The notes: generated by a model not told the origin, from the sequence alone. Counted from the stretch's first letter, positions 14,127-23,519 are shown. The stretch: 45,057 nucleotides of DNA from Candidatus Gemmiger excrementigallinarum (GCA_019116445.1 DXBP01000024.1:1-45057); one strand, 5' to 3'. Numbers and translations: made by a program.

Positions 14127-14534
14127 TCAAGACTTTGCGGCTGCTTTTTGAGTCCTATAAACAGGATTGATTTTGAGCTTTCCGGCTGCACGCAGTACCA
14201 CCAGGACCCAACCGCACAACAAAAACCAGTAAAAGCTGTAACGCGGGCAGATCAGACCTGCCACATTGCCCCACTCGTTGCTGTAGTCCCACACAGCAAT
14301 GTGCAAAAAGTTCCGGCACAACAGGCCAACAACCACTTCAAGGCCACTGACCCCGGCAGCACCGATACCGGCTGCCGCCGGCAGCGCGATCTTGCGGGCT
14401 GCCAACCGCTGCAGCAGGCACAGGCAGGCTCCGCCCGCCAGGAACATTGTCCAATGGCTGGTCCCCCGCCAAGCCAGTTCCACGGCCAGGTATCCCCCTC
14501 CGCCCAACATAAACAAGCTGATCCGTTCCAACAT
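14127..14534 (-). CDS. Membrane protein of the CmpB-like putative ABC-transporter type IV family
   Basis: The 135-residue protein has four hydrophobic segments. The pattern GGGYLAVELAWRGTSHWTMFLAGGACLCLL, then GLEVVVGLLCRN and VWDYSNEWGNVAGLICPRYSFYWFLL, is the signature I associate with the ABC_trans_CmpB family (Pfam PF06541). Despite the name, no ATP-binding partner is adjacent, and the biochemical role is unclear. The start at 14534 is chosen because GGGAGG lies six bases before it; that SD is the 3' arm of a hairpin (14541-14584). The gene follows pncB on the same strand. Confidence 0.75.
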   Translation of the reverse strand: MLERISLFMLGGGGYLAVELAWRGTSHWTMFLAGGACLCLLQRLAARKIALPAAAGIGAAGVSGLEVVVGLLCRNFLHIAVWDYSNEWGNVAGLICPRYSFYWFLLCGWVLVVLRAAGKLKINPVYRTQKAAAKS

Positions 14535-14540
14535 ACAAAA

Positions 14541-14584
14541 CCTCCCGCGCACACCGGTGTATTGCCACTAGTATGCGCGGGAGG
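14541..14584 (-). promoter_or_regulatory. Hairpin overlapping the RBS of the CmpB-like gene
   Basis: CCTCCCGCGCA (14541-14551) and TGCGCGGGAGG (14574-14584) form an 11-bp GC-rich stem with an inner ACACCGGTGT palindrome. In the leftward transcript it follows pncB and is followed by TTTTGT and then the ATG at 14534. It therefore looks like a terminator for pncB whose 3' arm is the SD of the next gene. Confidence 0.7.
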
Positions 14585-14611
14585 TCCCGTTTGTAACCCT
14601 ATTGTAATGAA

Positions 14612-16057
14612 TTATTTGGACAGTTTTTTCAGCAGCCCATTGCGGGTATCCCACAGCTTCTGGCTCAGGTCCACGTAATAGCGGTGGGGGTTTTCAAAAC
14701 GCTTGACTTCATCCCACAGCGTGTTGACCTGTGCTTTGCAGAACTTTTTGATATCGTTGAGGCTAGGGCTCTCGTAGACCCGCTTGCCGTTCTCGTAGAT
14801 GGGGGTGGACAGGCAGCGCGCCGTGCAGTTGACATAGGTGCACTCCTTCCAGGTTTCGATGGGATCAAAGAGCGTGATGCCATGCTGGGTTTCCACCTGT
14901 TCATCTGCCATGGTGATGAGGTCCGCCATGGCCTTGCCGTCCTCGTCATAGATACGCCAGACCTTTTTCAGGCAGGGAATCGTCATCTTTTCTGCCGATT
15001 CGGACAGCTTCATCTTGGGCGTATAGCTGCCGTCCTCTTCCTTGACGGCTGCCAGCTTATAGACGCCGCCGAACACCGGATCACTCTTGGCGGTGATCAT
15101 GTTTTCGCCAATGCCGAAGCTGTCCACCCGGGCGCCCTGCAGAATCAGGTCCCGGACCAGGTATTCATCCAGGCTGTTGGAAGCGCAGATCGTGCAGTCG
15201 GGATAGCCGGCAGCGTCCAGCATCTTGCGGGCCTTCTTGGATAGGTAGGCAATATCGCCGGAGTCAATGCGGATGCCTTTGGGCCGCTTGCCCATGGGCT
15301 TGAGCACTTCGTCAAATACCTTGATGGCATCGGGTACGCCGTGGCGCAGCACATTGTAAGTATCCACCAGAAGCACGCAGGCATCGGGATACATCTCGGC
15401 ATACTTTTTGAAGGCTTCGTACTCACTGGGGAACATCTGCACCCAGCTGTGAGCCATCGTACCGGATGCCGGGATGCCGAAATCACGGGCCGCCATCACG
15501 CAGGAAGTGGAACCGCAGCCGCCGATATAGGAGGCACGGGCACCGTAATAGGCCGCATCATATCCCTGGGCGCGGCGAGCACCAAACTCCATCACCGGAC
15601 GACCGGCCGCCGAACGAACAATGCGGTTGGCCTTGGTGGCGATCAGGCACTGATGGTTGAAGGTCACCAGCAGCAGGGTTTCCAGCAGCTGACATTCAAT
15701 GGCCGGACCTTCCACCGTGACAATGGGTTCCTGGGGGAAAATGGGAATTCCTTCCTCAATGGCCCAGATATTGCAGTGCAGCTGGAAGTGAGCAAGATAG
15801 TCCAGGAATTTTTCGTCAAAGGTGCCGGTGGAACGCAGATAGGCCACGTCCTCATCGGTGAATTTCAGGTTGTCCACCGCCTCGATGAACTGCTGCAATC
15901 CGGCCATGATGGCGTAACCGCCGCCGTCAGGCACGCGGCGGAAGAACATATCAAACACCGCGATCTTATCCTGATACCCCTCATCAAAATATCCGGCGGA
16001 CATCGTCAGCTCGTAAAAGTCCGTCATCGTCGTCAAATTGCGTTTCACGTCCAGCAT
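14612..16057 (-). CDS. pncB: Nicotinate phosphoribosyltransferase
   Basis: PncB converts nicotinate and PRPP to nicotinate mononucleotide in the NAD salvage pathway, with ATP hydrolysis. The 481-residue protein shows TMTDFYELTMSAGYF at the N-terminus, FFRRVPDGGGYAIMAG near 45, the central EFGARRAQGYDAA, GTMAHSWVQMF with the catalytic-site His, and KGIRIDSGDIAYLSKKARKMLD in the phosphate-binding region. The start at 16057 is chosen because the family N-terminus begins there and GGAGGG lies just upstream. It starts 31 bases after the dacF stop in the same direction. Confidence 0.95.
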   Translation of the reverse strand: MLDVKRNLTTMTDFYELTMSAGYFDEGYQDKIAVFDMFFRRVPDGGGYAIMAGLQQFIEAVDNLKFTDEDVAYLRSTGTFDEKFLDYLAHFQLHCNIWAIEEGIPIFPQEPIVTVEGPAIECQLLETLLLVTFNHQCLIATKANRIVRSAAGRPVMEFGARRAQGYDAAYYGARASYIGGCGSTSCVMAARDFGIPASGTMAHSWVQMFPSEYEAFKKYAEMYPDACVLLVDTYNVLRHGVPDAIKVFDEVLKPMGKRPKGIRIDSGDIAYLSKKARKMLDAAGYPDCTICASNSLDEYLVRDLILQGARVDSFGIGENMITAKSDPVFGGVYKLAAVKEEDGSYTPKMKLSESAEKMTIPCLKKVWRIYDEDGKAMADLITMADEQVETQHGITLFDPIETWKECTYVNCTARCLSTPIYENGKRVYESPSLNDIKKFCKAQVNTLWDEVKRFENPHRYYVDLSQKLWDTRNGLLKKLSK

Positions 16058-16088
16058 GGTTATACCCTCCTGATGGATTCCTCCAGTA

Positions 16089-17426
16089 TCATTTATCTTC
16101 GCTTTCCCGGCTCCATACGCCCAGAATGGACAGCACCCACACAAATGCGTAGACGGCAATAACCGCCATCGTCAGCATGATGACTACTTTAAAATAGGTG
16201 CTGGAGAAGAACTCGCCTACACGGGAAATTGTATACAGCATCTGGTTGCGTTCCACATCACTGCCCGCGATCAGATCCACGGTGCCGATGCTCTCCCCTT
16301 CGATGGTAAGCGTCACGGTGCCCACCACATCCCCCTGTTTGAGGGGAGCCGTCAGGTGATCGGGCAGGTTGAACACCTGCTCGGTCAGTGCAGCGCCGCC
16401 GTCCCGGGGCAGCAGTGTCATCATATCATCCGCCGGATAGAGCATGACCGTATCGGTCTGGGTGGAGTAAACGATGCGGCTTTCGGTAATGGGTTGGGTG
16501 GTGTCCAGCGCCGGTGCAATGGTATAGGTGGCATAAACCCAGTCCATCAGCGTGCCGGTTTCCAGCAGGGCCGGACGGCCGCCCTCTTCATCGGTGGCGT
16601 TGGGTACGTTGAGCACCACACTGATATAGTTTTCACCGTCCTGGCTGTGCCAGCCGGCAAAATTCTGCCATTCGCCCAGGCTGCCGGTTTTGCCGCCTTT
16701 GGTGTAGGCCCGGTAGTAGCTGGTATTGCAGACCATCTTGTTGGTGTTCTGGATGATATAGGTACCGGGGGTGGGATAGTTATCGTTGGTGCCCATATCA
16801 TAACTGGGCGTAGCCATAACGGTAGCCACCACATCGTAGGCCGTCAGGGCGCGCAGGATCAGGTAAGCATCCCTGGCCGTGGTAACATTGCCTTCATCCA
16901 GACCGCAAGGGTCCGTGAAGGTCGTGCCGGTACATCCGATGGCCGCCGCCTCATCGTTCATCATGGCAACAAAGTTGTCAATGCTGCCGCCGCCCATGTA
17001 ATCGGCCACAATATAGGCGGCTTCGTTGGCGCTGGGCAGCAGCATGGCGTACAGCAGATTGCGCAGCGTCTGGGTATCGCCCCGGCGGATGTCCGCGGTG
17101 GATGCGTTGGTGGTTTTTTCCCAGATCAGGTCATAGATATAGCTGGGCGCCGTGACCGTGATGGTGTCCAGCTGATCCTGGTACTGTTCCAGCATCAGCA
17201 GGCAGGTCATCATCTTGGTCAGGCTGGCCGCCTGCAGCTGGGTTTCGCTGTTTTTGTCATACACTACAATGTTGGTGTCCAGATTGACAACATAGGCAGC
17301 CGGCGCCGTAAGTTCCGGCGCGTCGGCGGACAGCGCACTGCTCTCCCCTTCCGCCGCCACCGGCAGCACCAGTACAAAAGTCAGCACAAACGTACACAAC
17401 AGTGCACAGATTTTTTTCATAGGCAT
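16089..17426 (-). CDS. D-alanyl-D-alanine carboxypeptidase, DacF-like penicillin-binding protein
   Basis: This low-molecular-mass serine peptidase trims the terminal D-Ala from peptidoglycan stem peptides outside the membrane. The 445 residues begin with a signal peptide (KKICALLCTFVLTFVLVLPVAAEG). The active-site triad follows: S68-L-T-K71, S132-A-N134 and K246-T-G248. A beta-rich PBP5-like C-terminal domain spans about 300-395. A C-terminal hydrophobic helix (about 410-435) could anchor it in the membrane. Start 17426 or 17420 is possible. It is 84 bp from recG, with a TATACT box in the gap (17474-17469). Confidence 0.93.
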   Translation of the reverse strand: MPMKKICALLCTFVLTFVLVLPVAAEGESSALSADAPELTAPAAYVVNLDTNIVVYDKNSETQLQAASLTKMMTCLLMLEQYQDQLDTITVTAPSYIYDLIWEKTTNASTADIRRGDTQTLRNLLYAMLLPSANEAAYIVADYMGGGSIDNFVAMMNDEAAAIGCTGTTFTDPCGLDEGNVTTARDAYLILRALTAYDVVATVMATPSYDMGTNDNYPTPGTYIIQNTNKMVCNTSYYRAYTKGGKTGSLGEWQNFAGWHSQDGENYISVVLNVPNATDEEGGRPALLETGTLMDWVYATYTIAPALDTTQPITESRIVYSTQTDTVMLYPADDMMTLLPRDGGAALTEQVFNLPDHLTAPLKQGDVVGTVTLTIEGESIGTVDLIAGSDVERNQMLYTISRVGEFFSSTYFKVVIMLTMAVIAVYAFVWVLSILGVWSRESEDK

Positions 17427-17510
17427 GTGGTTCCTCTGTTCCGGAGTGGGTTCTTCGTTTTATCTTTTAGTATAGCAAACTTTCCCCGGAATTAAAAGAG
17501 ATTTATGGAT

Positions 17511-19553
17511 TTAATTCATGGCACCGGCAGTGGCAAACAGGCGTTCCACTTCGTCGGAAAGCGCCCGGTGCGCCGGGTCCGTCAGGTTGGGATCGGCGGC
17601 CAGCAAGGCTTTGGCCTCATCCTGGGCTACCCGCAGTGTACGGGTATCCTGCACCAGATCCGCCACCTGCAGCGTGGGCAGACCGTGCTGCGCCTCCCCG
17701 AAAAAGTCACCGGGGCCACGGGTTTCCAGGTCATATTTTGCCACGGCAAAACCGTCGGAAGTATGGCACAAAAAGCGCAGCCGCTCCCGCACCGAATCAT
17801 TCTCGTTATCCGAAATCAAGATGCAGCAGGAATCCGCGGCGCCGCGTCCCACACGTCCCCGCAGCTGATGCAGGGCCGACAGCCCGAACCGCTCGGCGTT
17901 TTCAATGACCATGGCTGTGGCATTGGGCACATCCACACCCACTTCGATGACGGTGGTGGAAACCAGCACATCCAGCTCCCCGGCCTTGAACCGCTGCATG
18001 ACCTCGTCCTTTTCCCTGGGCTTCATTTTTCCATGGAGCAGGCCAATACGGCGGTGGGGCAGCATGGCGCAAGCCACCTCGGTATAGTATGTATTGACTG
18101 CCTGCATACCGGAATCCAGTTCGTTTTCCTCGATAGCCGGGCAGACGATATAGACCTGGTGCCCGGCTTCGATCTGCTTGTCCAGAAAGCCGTACATATC
18201 CCGGCGCTTTTTACCGTTGATGAACCAGGTTTTGATGGGCTTGCGGCCGGGCGGCAGTTCATCCAGCACCGAAATATCCAAATCGCCATACATCAAAAGT
18301 CCCAGGGTGCGCGGAATAGGCGTGGCACTCATGACCAGCAGATGCGGACTTTGCGCTTTCCCCGCCAGCAGGCCGCGCTGCCGCACGCCAAAGCGGTGCT
18401 GTTCGTCCACGATGGCCAGACCCAGATTTTTGAATACTACCGAATCGGTGAGTACCGCATGGGTCCCCACCACAAGACCTGCCCGGCCGTCGGCAATCGC
18501 CGCCAGGGCGATGCGCTTTTCGCTGGCTTTCATACCGCCTACCAGCAGCGTCACATTGATACCGAAAGGCTCCAGGCGGTCCGCCAGCGTAGCAGCGTGC
18601 TGCCGGGCCAAAATCTCGGTAGGCGCCAGCATGGCGCTCTGCCAGCCGTTCTGGGCTGCAAACCAGATGGCTGCCGCCGCCACCAGCGTTTTACCGCTGC
18701 CCACATCCCCCTGCAGCAACCGATTCATGGGCACTTCAGCGCAGAGGTCATGGGTGATTTCCTCCGTAGCCCGGCGCTGGGCACCGGTGGGTGCATAGGG
18801 CAAACTGCCCCAGAAAGGTGCCAGATTCAACGGGCGCATGGGGGCGCTGGTTTCCCGACGGCCATGGCTGCGCAGCAGAAAAATACCGATTTGCAGAAGA
18901 TACAGTTCCTCAAAGATCAGGCGGCGGCGCGCAGCGGCCAGTTCCCCATGGTTGCGAGGGGCATGTATCGCCCGCACCGCCTGCGCCTTGGTGGGCATCT
19001 TGTACCGCGTCAGCAGTTCCGGCGGCAGCGGGTCCTGCAGTTCCTTCACATAGGCCAAGGCCGCCTGAGCGCAGCTTGCCTGGCGGGAAGCGGGCAATCC
19101 TTCGGTGCTGCGATACACCGGCACAAACGGGCAGTCTTCCACCTGAGCTTCGGTACGCACCAGCGGGTGCAGCAATTCCCGATGGGTCAGCGTTCCACCG
19201 ACACGTCCCTCAAAATAGTAGGTCTGGTCCACCACCAGTTTATCCGCCGCGTAGGAGGCATTGAACCAGGAAAGGGTCAGCACACCGGAATCGTCGGCAG
19301 CCAGTACCCGGTTCAGCACCCGCCCGCCCTTGATACGGCGGGGCGGTTCTTTTTGCAATACGGTTGCTTTGACGCAGCAGTCCACATCATAGGGCGCGGA
19401 AGCTACGGTATAAGGCTGTGTGTAGTCAATATATTTGCGAGGATAGCAGAGCAGCAGGTCCCGGATGGTTGCGATGCCCAGCTTTTCAAACTTTTTGGCG
19501 AAGGCGGGGCCTACGCCCTTGAGATATTGGATGGAACTGTCGATGGTTGCCAT
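17511..19553 (-). CDS. recG: ATP-dependent DNA helicase RecG
   Basis: RecG remodels stalled replication forks and Holliday junctions. The 680-residue protein has the N-terminal wedge/OB domain, then Walker A GDVGSGKTLVAAA near residue 282, the helicase motif II variant IVDEQHRFGVRQR (DEQH box), SATPIPRTL (motif III), and the C-terminal helicase half with GRVGRGA (motif VI). The length and motif set are complete. The start codon is preceded by GGAGGT. The gene is downstream of fakA but separated from it by a terminator. Confidence 0.97.
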   Translation of the reverse strand: MATIDSSIQYLKGVGPAFAKKFEKLGIATIRDLLLCYPRKYIDYTQPYTVASAPYDVDCCVKATVLQKEPPRRIKGGRVLNRVLAADDSGVLTLSWFNASYAADKLVVDQTYYFEGRVGGTLTHRELLHPLVRTEAQVEDCPFVPVYRSTEGLPASRQASCAQAALAYVKELQDPLPPELLTRYKMPTKAQAVRAIHAPRNHGELAAARRRLIFEELYLLQIGIFLLRSHGRRETSAPMRPLNLAPFWGSLPYAPTGAQRRATEEITHDLCAEVPMNRLLQGDVGSGKTLVAAAAIWFAAQNGWQSAMLAPTEILARQHAATLADRLEPFGINVTLLVGGMKASEKRIALAAIADGRAGLVVGTHAVLTDSVVFKNLGLAIVDEQHRFGVRQRGLLAGKAQSPHLLVMSATPIPRTLGLLMYGDLDISVLDELPPGRKPIKTWFINGKKRRDMYGFLDKQIEAGHQVYIVCPAIEENELDSGMQAVNTYYTEVACAMLPHRRIGLLHGKMKPREKDEVMQRFKAGELDVLVSTTVIEVGVDVPNATAMVIENAERFGLSALHQLRGRVGRGAADSCCILISDNENDSVRERLRFLCHTSDGFAVAKYDLETRGPGDFFGEAQHGLPTLQVADLVQDTRTLRVAQDEAKALLAADPNLTDPAHRALSDEVERLFATAGAMN

Positions 19554-19586
19554 GGGGACCTCCTTTCATTGCAGAATGTATAAAGG

Positions 19587-19626
19587 AAAAAGGCGAACTC
19601 GGAACTTCCCCAAATTCGCCTTTTTT
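19587..19626 (-). terminator. Terminator of the asp23-fakA operon
   Basis: AAAAAGGCGAA (19587-19597) pairs with TTCGCCTTTTT (19615-19625). On the minus strand the second arm ends in a T run. It separates fakA from recG. Confidence 0.85.
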
Positions 19627-19644
19627 GTCACTTTTGCGTGCGGT

Positions 19645-21330
19645 TTACTCCACAGAAATCATGTAGTAGTACACCGGCTGGCCGCCGCTGATATGGCTGA
19701 CCTCGATGTTGCCGCCGCACTTGGTGCGTACCAGTTCGGTGGTGTGTTCGGCTTCCTCGTCGCTGACATCGCAGCCGGAAATCACCGTGATGAACTGGGT
19801 ATCCTTTTTGCGCATGGAACGGGCCAGACGGTAAGTGACCTTGACGATGTCGGTACCGGTGGCCACGATCTTGCCGTTCTCCAGCGCCATGATTTCGCCC
19901 TTCTTGATGGGCTTGCCGTCGAACTCACTGTCGCGGGCGGCATAGGTTACCAGGCCGGTGCTCACATGGTCCGCAGCCTGCATCATATTGACGGCGTTTT
20001 CGTCAGGTTTGGCATCCGGATCAAAGTTCAGCATCGCCGTCATGCCCTGGGGCACGGTGCGGGTGGGCAGCACAATGACTTTGCGGTCTGCCAGCTTCTG
20101 TGCCTGTTCAGAGGCCATGATGATATTCTTGTTGTTGGGCAGCACCAGAACCGTCTTGGCCGGAACACTCTGGATGGCAGCCAGGATATCCTCGGTGGAG
20201 GGGTTCATGGTCTGACCGCCGCTGACAACGGCATCCACGCCCAGATCGGTAAAGACGTTTTTCAGGCCTTCACCGGCAGCCACGGCCACAAAGCCGTACT
20301 CGCGCTCGGGGTCCACAGCGGCGTAGATAAACTCGCTTTCCTTCTTTTCCTCGGCCTGGGCTTGCTTTTCAAGGCCCTTGCCCTGCTTCTGGCGGGCCAG
20401 GAACTGCTCGTGCATATTCTCGATCTTGAAGTCGGTCAGGTAACCGTACTTGATGGCCTCGGACAGCATCATACCGGGGTCCGAAGTATGCACATGGCAG
20501 TTGGCTACATCGTCGTCCTCGATGACCACAACGGAGTCGCCGTTGGATTCCAGGAAGGCGCGCAGACGGGTCACGCTGGCGTCAGCGTTCTTATGCAGCA
20601 GGAACTGGGTGCAGTACCCATTCTTGATGTCCTCAACCTTCATCAGGTCATCCGTAAAGACACCCTTGCCGGCAGACTCACTGGACACTTTGGGCTTGGC
20701 CGCCACTTCGGCGCTGGCGATGATCTCGCCGCCGTCAAAGACCTGCTTCATGCCCTCAAACACCAGCAGAATGCCCTGACCGCCCGCGTCCACAACGCCA
20801 GCCTTTTTCAGCACCGGCAGCAGGTTCGGGGTGTCGTCCAGAGCCGCCTGGGCAGCTTCCAGCGTAGCATCCCACATGGCGGGGATTTCCATTTCGGTGC
20901 ACTGGGCCGCCTTCTCTGCTGCCAGACGGGTGACAGTCAGGATGGTGCCTTCCGTGGGCTTCATGACGGCCTTGTAGGCAGCCTCCACGCCCATCTGCAG
21001 GGCATTGGCCAAATCCGCGGCACTGGCTTCAGTCTTGTCCTTCAGCGCTTTGGAGAATCCACGGAACAAAAGACTGGTGATAACACCGGAGTTGCCGCGG
21101 GCGCCGCGCAGCATGGCGGAAGCCGCAGTCTTGCTGGCTTCGGCGACGGTGCAGCTGTCCGGCAGAGCTTCCAGCTCGCGGGTGGCAGCGCCAACGGTCA
21201 TGCTCATGTTGGTGCCGGTGTCACCGTCGGGAACGGGGAAAACGTTCAGCTCATCCACGCGGGTGCGCTGATTCGCAATGTTGTTGGCGCCGGAAAGAAT
21301 GGCGTCACGCAGGATCTGGCCAGTAATCAT
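19645..21330 (-). CDS. fakA: Fatty acid kinase catalytic subunit-like DAK2-domain protein
   Basis: FakA phosphorylates exogenous fatty acids bound to a FakB/DegV carrier protein. The 561-residue protein has the N-terminal DhaL/DAK2 domain (ILSGANNIANQRTRVDELNVFPVPDGDTGTNMSMT, with the metal-binding Asp residues), then ARGNSGVI and DAGGQGILLVFEGM near 170, and a middle and C-terminal domain as in YloV. No fakB/degV gene is in the window. ATG 21330 is chosen because GAGGTG lies ten bases before it; the ATG six codons earlier contains that SD. The asp23-like gene starts the operon, as in many Firmicutes. Confidence 0.92.
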   Translation of the reverse strand: MITGQILRDAILSGANNIANQRTRVDELNVFPVPDGDTGTNMSMTVGAATRELEALPDSCTVAEASKTAASAMLRGARGNSGVITSLLFRGFSKALKDKTEASAADLANALQMGVEAAYKAVMKPTEGTILTVTRLAAEKAAQCTEMEIPAMWDATLEAAQAALDDTPNLLPVLKKAGVVDAGGQGILLVFEGMKQVFDGGEIIASAEVAAKPKVSSESAGKGVFTDDLMKVEDIKNGYCTQFLLHKNADASVTRLRAFLESNGDSVVVIEDDDVANCHVHTSDPGMMLSEAIKYGYLTDFKIENMHEQFLARQKQGKGLEKQAQAEEKKESEFIYAAVDPEREYGFVAVAAGEGLKNVFTDLGVDAVVSGGQTMNPSTEDILAAIQSVPAKTVLVLPNNKNIIMASEQAQKLADRKVIVLPTRTVPQGMTAMLNFDPDAKPDENAVNMMQAADHVSTGLVTYAARDSEFDGKPIKKGEIMALENGKIVATGTDIVKVTYRLARSMRKKDTQFITVISGCDVSDEEAEHTTELVRTKCGGNIEVSHISGGQPVYYYMISVE

Positions 21331-21351
21331 CGTTATGTTACACCTCATGTC

Positions 21352-21705
21352 TTAATCTGCCAAAATATCGTCCACATACACATCAATGCGCGCGACCTTC
21401 AGGCCGGTGGCATGCTCCACCTCGTCCTTGACACGGTGGGTGATGCTTTGCGTGATGGTAGAGATATTGAGCCCATACCCCACTTTAATATGCAATGCGA
21501 TGACCAGACGCCCGCCCTCCTGCGTGACGGTAACGCCCTTGGGCGGCAGGCTTCCGGTGCGCAGCGCACTGCGCACAACACTTTCCGCAGGGGACTGCCC
21601 CATGGCGGCAATGCCATAACACTGCTTGGCAGCCTGCTCCACCAAGCCGGAGAAATAGTCGTTGGTCAAAGAGATATGTCCGTAAGGATTCACCTTGGTG
21701 ATCAT
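21352..21705 (-). CDS. Asp23/Gls24-family envelope stress response protein
   Basis: This 117-residue protein is of the Asp23 (YloU) family, which commonly lies before fakA in Firmicutes. Typical features are the short N-terminal GHISLTNDYFSGLVEQAAKQCYGI, the central LVIALHIKVGYGLNISTITQSITHRVKDEVEHATGLKV, and the C-terminal DVYVDDI. Asp23 proteins are small, soluble and often associated with the membrane through partners. The start at 21705 is chosen because AAAGGAGGATT is just upstream. A TATAAT box lies on the minus strand at 21742-21737. Confidence 0.9.
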   Translation of the reverse strand: MITKVNPYGHISLTNDYFSGLVEQAAKQCYGIAAMGQSPAESVVRSALRTGSLPPKGVTVTQEGGRLVIALHIKVGYGLNISTITQSITHRVKDEVEHATGLKVARIDVYVDDILAD

Positions 21706-21888
21706 CTGCAATCCTCCTTTGTTGGGCTTAATTAGGTTTATTATACACCACTTTTCCCCGTTTGAACAGTCTTTTTTCAATAAAAATCTGAGTGGTTGTT
21801 TTTTAACAATCCATTCACAAAGTTTACAGGCCGAACGTATATACTTGTTATAGAGGCAACACCACCACCAAAAGGAGTGCACAACCGC

Positions 21889-22353
21889 ATGAATCTTTTG
21901 TTCTTTTTGACGCCCAAACAGGACGTATTGTACATTTACGAGGATTTTACCCTGCGCCAGACCCTGGAAAAATGGGCCAATCAGCGCTTAGCCACCATCC
22001 CCGTTCTGAAGCGAAACGGCGAATATGTAGGCACCATCACCGAAGGCGACATCCTGTGGGGCATGAAAAACCTCCACGGTCTGGATCTGGAAGCCAGCGA
22101 GGATGTGCCCATTGCCAGTTTCCCCCGCCGCCGCGATTACAAAGCCGTAACTGTGACCACCGATATGCCCAGCCTGCTACGGGCTGCCATCGACCAGAAC
22201 TTTGTGCCGGTGGTGGATGACCGCAACGTTTTTATCGGCATGGTACGCCGCACTGTTCTTTTGAAAGAAATGTACGGCAAATATGCCGGGCTGCCCCAGG
22301 ACAAACGCCCCCGCAGCGCCCCCCAGCGGCAGCACAGTTCCCCCACTTTCTGA
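21889..22353 (+). CDS. CBS-domain pair protein
   Basis: The 154-residue protein consists of two CBS motifs: YEDFTLRQTLEKWANQRLATIPVLKRNGEYVGTITEGDILW at about 19-60, and a second unit with TTDMPSLLRAAIDQNFVPVVDDRNVFIGMVRRTVLL at about 90-135. CBS pairs bind adenosine nucleotides and usually regulate other domains; no partner domain is present here, so it may act by protein binding. The C-terminal tail is basic and Gln/Ser-rich (DKRPRSAPQRQHSSP). AAAGGAG lies about ten bases before the ATG. It is divergent from asp23 and has its own terminator. Confidence 0.88.
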   Translation: MNLLFFLTPKQDVLYIYEDFTLRQTLEKWANQRLATIPVLKRNGEYVGTITEGDILWGMKNLHGLDLEASEDVPIASFPRRRDYKAVTVTTDMPSLLRAAIDQNFVPVVDDRNVFIGMVRRTVLLKEMYGKYAGLPQDKRPRSAPQRQHSSPTF

Positions 22354-22382
22354 CATTCTCTATCCCGTTTTTCCCCAGCAGC

Positions 22383-22407
22383 GCGATGCCGCAAGGCATC
22401 GCGTCTT
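22383..22407 (+). terminator. Terminator of the CBS gene
   Basis: GCGATGCC (22383-22390), loop GCAA, GGCATCGC (22395-22402), then GTCTTTTTG. It converges with the rplL terminator twenty bases further on. Confidence 0.85.
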
Positions 22408-22426
22408 TTTGTGCCGCAAAGCAAAA

Positions 22427-22460
22427 AAACACCGCATGGCGGTGAAACCATGCGGTGTTT
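22427..22460 (-). terminator. Terminator of rplJ-rplL
   Basis: AAACACCGCATGG (22427-22439) and CCATGCGGTGTTT (22448-22460) form a 13-bp perfect stem. On the minus strand it is followed by TTTTGC. Confidence 0.9.
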
Positions 22461-22480
22461 ATAACAGCTTGGAAACTGAA

Positions 22481-22858
22481 TTACTTCAGCTCGACCTTGG
22501 CGCCGACTTCTTCCAGCTTCTTCTGGATCTCTTCGGCATCGGCCTTGGAAGCCTGCTCCTTCAGCTTGGCATCGGGAGTCTCGACGAGCTTCTTGGCCTC
22601 CATCAGGGAAGCACCGGTCAGCTCCTTGACGGTCTTGATGACCTGCATCTTGTTGGCGCCGACGTCCTTCAGGATGACGTCGAACTCGGTCTTCTCTTCC
22701 TCAGCGGGAGCGGCAGCAGCGCCGGCGGCAGCGGGAGCGGCAGCGGCAACAGCGGAAACGCCGAACTCCTCGCAGATGGTGTCAACGAGCTCTTTGAGCT
22801 CCAGAACAGTCATAGTCTTGACAGACTCGACAATGGCAGTGATCTTCTCAGAAGCCAT
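22481..22858 (-). CDS. rplL: 50S ribosomal protein L7/L12
   Basis: This stalk protein of the large ribosomal subunit recruits translation GTPases. The 125-residue protein has the N-terminal dimerisation helices ([29 protein letters not shown]), an Ala/Pro hinge at about 40-56, and the C-terminal domain beginning [32 protein letters not shown] 22858 is preceded by GGAGGTA. It follows rplJ by 91 bp on the same strand and shares its L10-leader-controlled promoter. Confidence 0.98.
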   Translation of the reverse strand: MASEKITAIVESVKTMTVLELKELVDTICEEFGVSAVAAAAPAAAGAAAAPAEEEKTEFDVILKDVGANKMQVIKTVKELTGASLMEAKKLVETPDAKLKEQASKADAEEIQKKLEEVGAKVELK

Positions 22859-22949
22859 GGTAGTTACCTCCATTTAAAATTGAGTTTGTTAGGCGGCGCA
22901 CAGATTTGGCGAGCATTGCGCCGGGATGCTCATGCAGCTTGCTCTACAA

Positions 22950-23462
22950 TCAGGCAGCGGGCTCTTCCTGCTTGTCGGCAACAGCCTGCAGGGCCACAGC
23001 CAGACCGCCGATGATCCCGTTGATGGAGCCGGCCAGCATGGAAAGCAGGCCTTCGCGGTTGGGCATGGTGGACAGGCCCTTGACGCCGGCGGCGTCCATA
23101 ACCTGACCATCGCAGAAGCCGCCCTTGACGACGAAGCGCTTGGACTTGTCGGCATCAGCAAACTTGCACAGGATGCGAGCAGCAGCAGCCGGGTCCTCCG
23201 GAGACAGAGCGATGGCGGTGTCACCCTTGAAGCAGTCGGCCAGAGCCTCGTACTGGGTGTCCTTGACAGCCAGACGCAGCATGGTGTTCTTGACGACCAT
23301 GTAGTGCACGCCGGCCTCACGCAGTTCCTTACGCAGCTTGGTGTCGTCGGCCACGCTGATGCCGTTGTAAGCAACGACAACACCAGCCAGAGAAGAAGAG
23401 ATCTCCTCGTTCAGGGCCTTGACAAGAGCCTTCTTGGATTCCAGAATCTTTGCACTGGGCAT
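22950..23462 (-). CDS. rplJ: 50S ribosomal protein L10
   Basis: L10 forms the base of the ribosomal stalk and holds L12 dimers on its C-terminal helix. The 170 residues begin MPSAKILESKKALVKALNEEISSSLAGVVVAYNGISV, with the LRKELREAGVHYMVVKNTMLRLA block of the family, and end in an acidic helix. The start at 23462 has GAGGTGA upstream. The gene has its own promoter and leader (23520-23676), separate from rplA. Confidence 0.98.
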   Translation of the reverse strand: MPSAKILESKKALVKALNEEISSSLAGVVVAYNGISVADDTKLRKELREAGVHYMVVKNTMLRLAVKDTQYEALADCFKGDTAIALSPEDPAAAARILCKFADADKSKRFVVKGGFCDGQVMDAAGVKGLSTMPNREGLLSMLAGSINGIIGGLAVALQAVADKQEEPAA

Positions 23463-23519
23463 TTGAATTTCACCTCGTTCCACTTACAGTTTGGTAACGG
23501 TAAGCGGCTTTTCGTGTAA

